From positions 1 through 6,774 of the forward strand of contig JACQBO010000078.1 in the NCBI GenBank assembly GCA_016194465.1: a DNA stretch of 6,774 nt, read 5' to 3'. Below are positions 1-4,818 of the stretch, in pieces. Position 1 is the stretch's first letter. Every line of letters starts with the position of its first letter. The notes beneath the pieces were generated by a model. That model saw only the letters and a program-made list of their open reading frames with translations. It was not told the origin of the DNA and ran no database searches. A program made the translations under genes and the position numbers. Source of the DNA: Candidatus Kerfeldbacteria bacterium. GTDB lineage: Bacteria > Patescibacteriota > Patescibacteriia > SBBC01 > CAIJZX01.

Positions 1-1326
1 GCCCTCGTCGACGTCTCTTTTATCGTCGACACCGGGGGACAGTCGATCAACGCGGTCAACGCCGATGTGCTCTTTCCGGCTGATAAGCTCCAAGTGGTCA
101 ATCCCGCCGCCAGCACCTCGTTCATCTCCTTGTGGGTCACGGCCCCGACGTATTCCAACACCGATGGGACGATCAATCTCCAGGGTGGACTGCCAAACCC
201 AGGGATCAAAACGAGCGCCGGGGTGATCAGTACCGTTACGTTCCGCATCAAGGCGGCCGGCCCGGCGACCATCCGTTATGCGCCGTCCTCCAAGGTGCTG
301 TTGAATGACGGTCAGGGGACAAATATCTTAAGCTCGACTGGCACCGCCTCGTTTGTGCTGAGTAACCCGCCGCCCGCTGGTCCAATCGTGGCCAGCCCGA
401 CCCATCCGAGCAGCAACACCTGGTCGAATAATCCGGACATTCAGCTATCGTGGGAGCCGGTGCCGGGCGCGATTGGATATAGTTATAGTTTCGACCAAAT
501 TGCCAAAAATATTCCGGATGACACGGTCGATACGACCAATACCTCAACCAGCGTCCATGCGATGTCAGACGGTATTTGGTATTTTCATATTAAAGCGAAA
601 AACGAGTCGTGGGGCGGCATCTCGAGCTACCAGGTAGAAATTGATACCACCCCACCCGCCGCCTTTACCCCGACCATCGATCAAAAGACGATGACCACCG
701 AAGACACAGGCACGTTACGGTTTATTACGACTGACGCCGCTTCGGGCATTGATCACTTCGAAGTGAAACAGATCAGCCAAAACTCCAATGCCAGCCAGAC
801 GACCCTCTTCGTCGAAGCCAGCAGCCCGTACGTCATCAATAAATTGCCGGCCGGAGGCTATAGCTTCGTCGTCCGGGCGCTTGATCGAGCCGGCAATAGC
901 GTCGATGGCAGCGTCAAGCTGGATGTCATCTCCAGCGGCCTTCCTTTTTACGCCCGGGTCCCAATTCTCCGCAACCCGGCGGTGGCCAACGCTGCCGTCG
1001 TGACCTTGGCCGGCGTCAGTGCGGCGGGTATCGGTTTCAGTCTCTTGCGCCGTTTCCGCCTGCGGTCGACCTTTACCCATGATTTGAAGCTGCTGGAACA
1101 TGATGCCCAAAAAAAATATCTGGCTCTGCAGCGTGAGATGGAAGAATTGCAGCAGGCCCAGCAACTCGTCAATCAAAGTCCAGTCGCGGCCCCAGCTCCG
1201 ACGGCGGTGACGACACCACCCCCGATGAGCCCGCCACCGGCCGCGCCCGCCCCGCCTTTGGTTCCCGCCCCGCCCCAGCCCGGGGCACCACCACCCCCTT
1301 TGTACACTATTCCGCCGCGATCATGA
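1..1326 (+). CDS. Cohesin-domain surface protein, membrane anchored (5' end cut by window edge)
   Basis: The frame is open from base 1 to the TGA at 1324-1326 (441 codons visible), so the gene starts upstream; a GTG at 67 lies inside the domain and is not a credible start. Residues below count from base 1. About 1-121 resembles a cohesin-type beta-sandwich (GGLPNPGI, then NDGQGTNILS) and closely matches the next protein. About 127-218 is an Ig/FN3-like unit with SYSFDQ and GIWYFHIKAKN, and about 219-312 is a second Ig-like unit beginning at DTTPP and ending near ALDRAGNS. A hydrophobic helix at about 330-349 is followed by RRFRLR, a stop-transfer signal. Residues 355-395 look like a charged coiled coil, and about 393-441 is a Pro/Ala-rich tail with several PPP runs. 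Inferred topology: ectodomain outside, tail in the cytoplasm. No dockerin motif is visible, so cellulosome function should not be assumed. The exact role is unknown; adhesion or surface-layer assembly are guesses. Confidence 0.9.
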   Translation, partial: ALVDVSFIVDTGGQSINAVNADVLFPADKLQVVNPAASTSFISLWVTAPTYSNTDGTINLQGGLPNPGIKTSAGVISTVTFRIKAAGPATIRYAPSSKVLLNDGQGTNILSSTGTASFVLSNPPPAGPIVASPTHPSSNTWSNNPDIQLSWEPVPGAIGYSYSFDQIAKNIPDDTVDTTNTSTSVHAMSDGIWYFHIKAKNESWGGISSYQVEIDTTPPAAFTPTIDQKTMTTEDTGTLRFITTDAASGIDHFEVKQISQNSNASQTTLFVEASSPYVINKLPAGGYSFVVRALDRAGNSVDGSVKLDVISSGLPFYARVPILRNPAVANAAVVTLAGVSAAGIGFSLLRRFRLRSTFTHDLKLLEHDAQKKYLALQREMEELQQAQQLVNQSPVAAPAPTAVTTPPPMSPPPAAPAPPLVPAPPQPGAPPPPLYTIPPRS

Positions 1327-3038
1327 TCCGATTTCGCTTCGTGATGGCTAGTTTTCTCGTCGCCGTAGCTGTTTTTTTTGTGCGGCCAGCCCGGGCCAGC
1401 GCCGCGACGATGTACTTCAGCCCCAGTTCCGGAAGCTATGCCGTCGGTCAAACCATCTCCGTCAGCGTGAAAGTCAATACGGAAGGGCAGGCGATCAATG
1501 CCGCCGAAGGGACAGTTGTCTTTCCCAATAATCTGCTCCAGTTCAAGGACGTCAGCAAGTCCGGGTCGATCTTTTCTTTCTGGACAGTTGAGCCGGCCGG
1601 GTCAACCGGTAGCGGCCGAGTCACGTTTTCCGGCGGGGTGCCGAACCCGGGCTTCCGCGGAAGCAGCGGGACCGTCATCCGGATTACCTTTGCCGTAAAA
1701 ACGACCGGTCAAGCAGATCTCAACTTGACCGGGGCGCGGGTGCTAGCCAATGACGGGCAAGGAACGGATATTCTCAGCGGCCAAGGCGGCGCTAGTTATT
1801 TGCTGACGGCCGCAACCGCCGCCCCGACCAACACGACGAAAACCACGACGCCGAGTCTGCCGCTGCCAGTCATCACCTCGCCCGAATTTCCTGACCAAAC
1901 AAAATGGTATAAAGGCAGCGCCGTTACGTTTCAGTGGAACAGTACGGGGGCGGTAAGTGCCAGTTCGTTTGGTGTCCATGCGCTCGCCGTGAACCCGAAC
2001 ACGGTCTTGGGCGCCAGCTATGCATTCGATCAGACATCATCGACCGTGCCGGATGAAGTCCCGGAACCGAACACAGGATCGGTGACGGAAAAAATTCCCG
2101 CCGACGGCGTCTGGTATTTTCATATTCGTTTTCTCTATAGCGGCGGTTGGAGCAAAACGGCAAGTTATCGGATCCAGCGCGATACCACGCCACCCGAGCC
2201 ATTCACCATCACTCTCGCCTATGAAGCCGGGGGGTCAAGCTTCGACCCGATTGTCCAGGTTGACGCCGTGGATAAAACCAGCGGCATCGCGCATACAGAA
2301 TTGGTCCTCGACCAAGAACCGGCGTACAGCGTGACGACCCCGTATAAACTGCATTTAACCAAAGCCGGCAGTCATCACATCAGTATTACCTTGGCCGACC
2401 AGGCGGGAAATAGTCAATCGAGTGAGTTGTCATTTGATGTCCATGGATATCCATCGCCCACGATTACCAGCGTGACGAGCCCCATTATTTTACTCGACAC
2501 CCTCGTCGTCCACGGCACCGCTCAGCCGGGCGACACTGTCTCTTTGTATCTGAGCGGGACCTACCTCGGCCAAGTGACGCTGGGGGGGAAAGCGAGTGGG
2601 GGTGAATCATCAGGGGCTCAAGGAGTGACGGTCTCGGCTCCCTGGGTCTTTGTCAGCGATCAGGTGACCCGACCCGGTACCTATCGTCTGACCGCCACGG
2701 CGACCAGCAGTGATAACCAAGTCAGCGGAGCGAGCCAGTCAAAAACGGTGCGGATTACCGGTACCCTGATTCTCCTGGGGGGGCACCCGATCGCCACCTT
2801 CGCGGCTATACCCTTGGCGCTGGTCACGGTAGCGACCTTGCTCGTAGCAATTTTCGGCGTCCTTGTTCGAATGTTCCTGGCGCTGCGTCACCTGCATGCC
2901 CGCAGCACCCAAGCCGATCAGGCGATTCGTAAACTTCGCTTTCGGATTCTCAAGACCCGCATGTCCGATGACCAGATTGAAACCTCGCTAGAAAAAATTG
3001 AAGAGGATCTTGGCAAAAAACCGCCACCGATTGTATAA
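1323..3038 (+). CDS. Cohesin-domain surface protein, paralogue of the preceding gene
   Basis: This 571-residue protein starts at an ATG that overlaps the upstream stop as ATGA, suggesting translational coupling. That start gives a basic N-terminus (MIRFRF) and a signal peptide with likely cleavage after ASA at 25-27; an in-frame ATG at 1344 is possible but loses the charged end. Residues 29-163 are cohesin-like (GGVPNPGF, LANDGQGTDILS), then comes a Thr-rich linker at about 162-180. An Ig/FN3-like unit at 181-288 carries ASYAFDQ and GVWYFHIRF, a second at 289-374 begins after DTTPP and ends near ADQAGNS, and a third at about 378-478 carries VVHGTAQPGD. The last has no counterpart in the upstream protein. 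A membrane helix spans about 490-518, followed by a basic, coiled-coil-like tail of about 50 residues ending KKPPPIV. Inferred to be a surface protein anchored by its C-terminal helix. Gene duplication is evident from the domain order and shared motifs; ligand and function are unknown. Confidence 0.93.
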   Translation: MIRFRFVMASFLVAVAVFFVRPARASAATMYFSPSSGSYAVGQTISVSVKVNTEGQAINAAEGTVVFPNNLLQFKDVSKSGSIFSFWTVEPAGSTGSGRVTFSGGVPNPGFRGSSGTVIRITFAVKTTGQADLNLTGARVLANDGQGTDILSGQGGASYLLTAATAAPTNTTKTTTPSLPLPVITSPEFPDQTKWYKGSAVTFQWNSTGAVSASSFGVHALAVNPNTVLGASYAFDQTSSTVPDEVPEPNTGSVTEKIPADGVWYFHIRFLYSGGWSKTASYRIQRDTTPPEPFTITLAYEAGGSSFDPIVQVDAVDKTSGIAHTELVLDQEPAYSVTTPYKLHLTKAGSHHISITLADQAGNSQSSELSFDVHGYPSPTITSVTSPIILLDTLVVHGTAQPGDTVSLYLSGTYLGQVTLGGKASGGESSGAQGVTVSAPWVFVSDQVTRPGTYRLTATATSSDNQVSGASQSKTVRITGTLILLGGHPIATFAAIPLALVTVATLLVAIFGVLVRMFLALRHLHARSTQADQAIRKLRFRILKTRMSDDQIETSLEKIEEDLGKKPPPIV

Positions 3039-3039
3039 T
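3010..3039 (+). promoter_or_regulatory. Sigma70-type promoter for the glycosyltransferase gene
   Basis: TTGGCA (3010-3015) matches the -35 consensus at five of six positions, and TATAAT (3034-3039) is a perfect -10 element, with an 18-bp spacer. The -10 box overlaps the TAA stop of the upstream surface protein. Transcription would be expected to start around 3045-3049, only a few bases before or at the ATG at 3050. This suggests a leaderless or near-leaderless mRNA, in line with the lack of any Shine-Dalgarno sequence before that ATG. It is a sequence match only. Confidence 0.6.
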
Positions 3040-3049
3040 CCGCCCCGGC

Positions 3050-3742
3050 ATGTCTATCTGGATCGTCGTCCCGACCTACAACGAAGCCGAGAACCTTGAG
3101 TCGCTGCTGCAGAGGATTTTTTCGACTATCGATGCTCACGTCCTCGTGGTTGATGATGCCTCGCCCGACGGAACCGGTCAGCTGGCCGAGCGCCTCCGCC
3201 ACCGCTGGCCGCAGCTTGACGTTCTCCATCGGCCAGGCAAGGCCGGCTTAGCTTCGGCCTATATGGATGGACTGCGCCTGGTCCTGAGTCGGAATCCGAC
3301 TGCTATCGTTCACCTCGATGCGGACGGTTCGCATCCACCGGAACTCATCCCGACCATGCTGGACGCGTTGGCCACGACTGATCTTGTCTTGGCTTCACGC
3401 TATGTGCCTGGCGGCACGATGGGTATCAGCCCGCATCGACGGCTGATCAGTGCGGTAGGAAACTGGTACATTCGCGGTATGCTCGGAACACAAATTCGTG
3501 ATTGGAGTACCGGGTTTAAAGCTTGGAACCCCGTCCTGTTAGCCCGTGTCTTAGCAACCGATTTACGATCACAAGGGTATGCCTGTCTGATGGAAATGAA
3601 TTGGCGGGCATTGCAGGCGGACGCGACCGTGGCCGAAATCCCATTATTTTTTTCCGAGCGACGGGCCGGGGACTCGAAGTTTTCGCTCAATATTATCTGG
3701 GAGGATATTCGATTGGCTTGGCAGCTTCGGCGATCGCGGTAA
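3050..3742 (+). CDS. Polyprenol-phosphate mannose synthase-like glycosyltransferase (GT2)
   Basis: This 230-residue protein has the motifs of the dolichyl/polyprenyl-phosphate mannosyltransferase (DPM1-like) branch of family 2, in order: VVPTYNEAENL (6-16), VVDDASPDGT (33-42), GKAGLASAY (63-71), the metal-binding DAD within LDADGSH (89-95), ASRYVPGG (115-122), DWSTGFKAW (151-159) and EIPLFFSERRAGDSKFS (196-212). Family members transfer a sugar, usually mannose from GDP-mannose, to a polyprenyl phosphate on the cytoplasmic face of the membrane. The lipid-linked sugar then feeds protein or glycan glycosylation. The protein ends soon after the GDSKFS motif without a GtrA-like membrane domain, so it resembles the short soluble DPM1 form; docking to the membrane is not explained by the sequence. 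Glucose as the sugar cannot be excluded. It lies 11 nt after the surface protein, with no Shine-Dalgarno but its own promoter, so it may serve surface-protein glycosylation. Confidence 0.93.
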   Translation: MSIWIVVPTYNEAENLESLLQRIFSTIDAHVLVVDDASPDGTGQLAERLRHRWPQLDVLHRPGKAGLASAYMDGLRLVLSRNPTAIVHLDADGSHPPELIPTMLDALATTDLVLASRYVPGGTMGISPHRRLISAVGNWYIRGMLGTQIRDWSTGFKAWNPVLLARVLATDLRSQGYACLMEMNWRALQADATVAEIPLFFSERRAGDSKFSLNIIWEDIRLAWQLRRSR

Positions 3743-3745
3743 CCC

Positions 3746-3774
3746 TTGTCACGTGGGCGCAAAGGTGGTATACT
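3746..3774 (+). promoter_or_regulatory. Near-consensus sigma70-type promoter upstream of tRNA-Val
   Basis: TTGTCA (3746-3751) and TATACT (3769-3774) each match consensus at five of six positions and are separated by exactly 17 bp, making this the best-looking promoter in the window. It starts 4 nt after the glycosyltransferase stop, so it does not serve that gene. The expected start is near 3781, about 170 nt before the tRNA. It could drive tRNA-Val plus lepB-hisS-HIT through a long leader, or a separate small RNA. Confidence 0.7.
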
Positions 3775-3778
3775 GCTG

Positions 3779-3926
3779 GCTGCTGTGGCATATTTTCCTT
3801 CTGGACCGCCGCGATCGGTTATGGAAACTAGACCTGGCATGAACTTTTTTACTTCTCAATTCCCACTTCGGGCCCATAGCTCCCCGTACAATCCCTCGTA
3901 ACCTCGGGATATATGGGACAGGCAGC
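3779..3926 (+). ncRNA. Candidate structured small RNA or structured leader
   Basis: The segment begins at the predicted start of the 3746-3774 promoter. Its 5' end (3779-3798) can pair with its 3' end (3906-3926): five pairs, a bulged G, three pairs, a GG/GG internal loop, five pairs (CATAT with ATATG), a U/U mismatch and four pairs including one G-U. Inside this, GGTTATG (3817-3823) can pair with CGTAACC (3897-3903), and CTA plus TGG (3828-3837) with CCATAG (3874-3879). The long interrupted closing stem with a looser interior recalls 6S RNA in outline, but I see no diagnostic 6S sequence, and no SRP RNA, RNase P or T-box motifs. The pairing was found by eye, without energy calculation or covariation. 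It may simply be the processed 5' leader of the tRNA transcript. Confidence 0.33.
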
Positions 3927-3945
3927 TGGTTTGTAGCTCCTGCCC
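3915..3945 (+). other. Hairpin just upstream of tRNA-Val, alternative to the long-range stem
   Basis: GGGACAGGCAGCT (3915-3927) can pair with AGCTCCTGCCC (3935-3945), giving 11 base pairs with two single-base bulges (A3918, C3923) and a 7-nt loop. It ends 6 nt before the tRNA acceptor stem. No T-run follows, so it is not a standard terminator. Its 5' arm overlaps the 3' arm of the long-range stem (3906-3926), so the two structures cannot form fully together. It may influence 5' processing of the tRNA or may be fortuitous. Confidence 0.4.
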
Positions 3946-3951
3946 GCTGCT

Positions 3952-4028
3952 GGTCGCATAGCTCAGTTGGTTAGAGCGCGCCGTTCACATCGGCGAGGTC
4001 CCTGGTCCGAGTCCAGGTGCGACCACCA
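3952..4028 (+). tRNA. tRNA-Val, anticodon CAC
   Basis: A complete cloverleaf can be drawn. The acceptor stem is GGTCGCA/TGCGACC (3952-3958 with 4018-4024), and the D stem is GCTC/GAGC (3961-3964 with 3974-3977) around a loop holding G18-G19. The anticodon stem is CGCCG/CGGCG (3979-3983 with 3991-3995) with loop TTCACAT, anticodon CAC at 3986-3988. There is a 5-nt variable region and a T stem CCTGG/CCAGG (4001-4005 with 4013-4017). The discriminator is A4025 and CCA is encoded at 4026-4028. It reads the valine codon GTG. The T-loop is TCCGAGT, with C where nearly all elongator tRNAs carry U (pseudouridine) at position 55. All stems are perfectly paired, so it should be functional. No terminator is visible before lepB, so read-through into that gene is likely. 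Confidence 0.96.
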
Positions 4029-4112
4029 GCTGGCAGAAGGTCGATGCCTCGGACTACGATCCGGGGGGACCCATCTCAACCCGCCAGAATCCCGGCGGCC
4101 CCGCCTACCTTT

Positions 4113-4817
4113 ATGGATAAACGCAAGTCCTCAGAAGAAGTCCCGTCGAATCCGATCGGCGACCCCAAAGCCTGGCGTGGATATAACGCCAGCTTAAAAG
4201 ATTTAGCCCGGCCGCAGAAAAAGTCGGAGTATTTGCCGTCGTTTAGTTTTTCGTTTGGCAACTTCGTGTTGGAGGTGGTCAAGATTTTGATTATCGCCAT
4301 CTTGATCATTAAACCAATCCATTATTTTATCCTCCAGCCTTTTTACGTCAAAGGGGCGTCGATGGAACCGAATTTCCACAACAACGAGTATTTGATTATT
4401 GATGAGCTGTCATATCGTTTGCATCAACCCCGTCGCGGTGATGTGGTGGTCCTCCGCGATCCGTTCCGCAGCGACGAATTTTTTATTAAGCGGATTGTCG
4501 GTCTTCCCGGCGAACGCGTCGTCGTAGACAATAACCACGTAGAAATTTTCAACGCCGCCCAGCCCCACGGCGCGGTGCTGGACGAATCGGCCTATCTGGC
4601 GCCGAGCGTCGAAACGAGCGGGCATCTCGATGTGACCCTCGGCCAAGGGCAGTACTATATGCTCGGAGACAACCGACCAGCCAGTTTCGACTCTCGGAGC
4701 TTTGGACCAATCACCCGCCAAAGCATGATCGGGCGAACGGCGGTTCGGGCCTGGCCGATTCCTCGCGCCCGAACATTCCAAACCCCGACCGTGCCGTATC
4801 TGCCCCTGAACTCCTAG
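4113..4817 (+). CDS. lepB: Signal peptidase I
   Basis: This 234-residue serine protease of family S26 removes signal peptides from exported proteins at the outer face of the cytoplasmic membrane. A cytoplasmic N-terminal stretch of about 49 residues is followed by a single membrane helix (about 50-75). Next comes the nucleophile motif GASMEP with Ser83, then RGDVVVLRDP, then the catalytic Lys126 in FFIKRIVGLPGE, and the conserved C-terminal box GDNRPASFDSRSFGPI (185-200). All expected catalytic boxes are present. I chose the ATG at 4113; an in-frame ATG at 4044 has a purine-rich AGAAGG just upstream but would add 23 low-complexity residues, and the in-frame GTG at 4017 lies inside the tRNA. 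No Shine-Dalgarno precedes 4113, whereas CCGCC (4081-4085) and GGCGG (4094-4098) could form a leader hairpin there. The next gene, hisS, begins 1 nt after the stop. Confidence 0.95.
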   Translation: MDKRKSSEEVPSNPIGDPKAWRGYNASLKDLARPQKKSEYLPSFSFSFGNFVLEVVKILIIAILIIKPIHYFILQPFYVKGASMEPNFHNNEYLIIDELSYRLHQPRRGDVVVLRDPFRSDEFFIKRIVGLPGERVVVDNNHVEIFNAAQPHGAVLDESAYLAPSVETSGHLDVTLGQGQYYMLGDNRPASFDSRSFGPITRQSMIGRTAVRAWPIPRARTFQTPTVPYLPLNS

Positions 4818-4818
4818 C

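Noticed and set aside
715..1176. 153-codon open frame on the - strand inside the first surface-protein gene
   Set aside because: It lies entirely antisense to a well-supported domain protein with normal codon bias; its translation shows no recognisable motif and it looks like a GC-rich shadow frame.
1303..1308. TACACT as a -10 box for the second surface-protein gene
   Set aside because: No -35-like element is present at a suitable distance, and the ATGA overlap points to co-transcription with the upstream gene.
1372..1379. T8 run inside the second protein's signal-peptide codons as a slippage switch
   Set aside because: The run encodes ordinary Phe-rich hydrophobic codons, and nothing but its length suggests switching; an A8 run (1109-1116) in the first gene is similar.
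3400..3840. 146-codon - strand frame over the GT2 gene end and the gap
   Set aside because: It is antisense to conserved GT2 motifs, has no family resemblance, and would cover the promoter at 3746-3774.
3841..3850. T6 run at 3845-3850 as an intrinsic terminator
   Set aside because: No stable GC-rich hairpin lies immediately upstream, so it is not a convincing terminator for GT2 or for the candidate RNA.
3743..3951. T-box, SRP RNA, RNase P RNA or tmRNA in the gap before the tRNA
   Set aside because: I looked for the T-box core, the SRP GGAA-loop region, the RNase P conserved core and a tmRNA tRNA-like end, and saw none of them.
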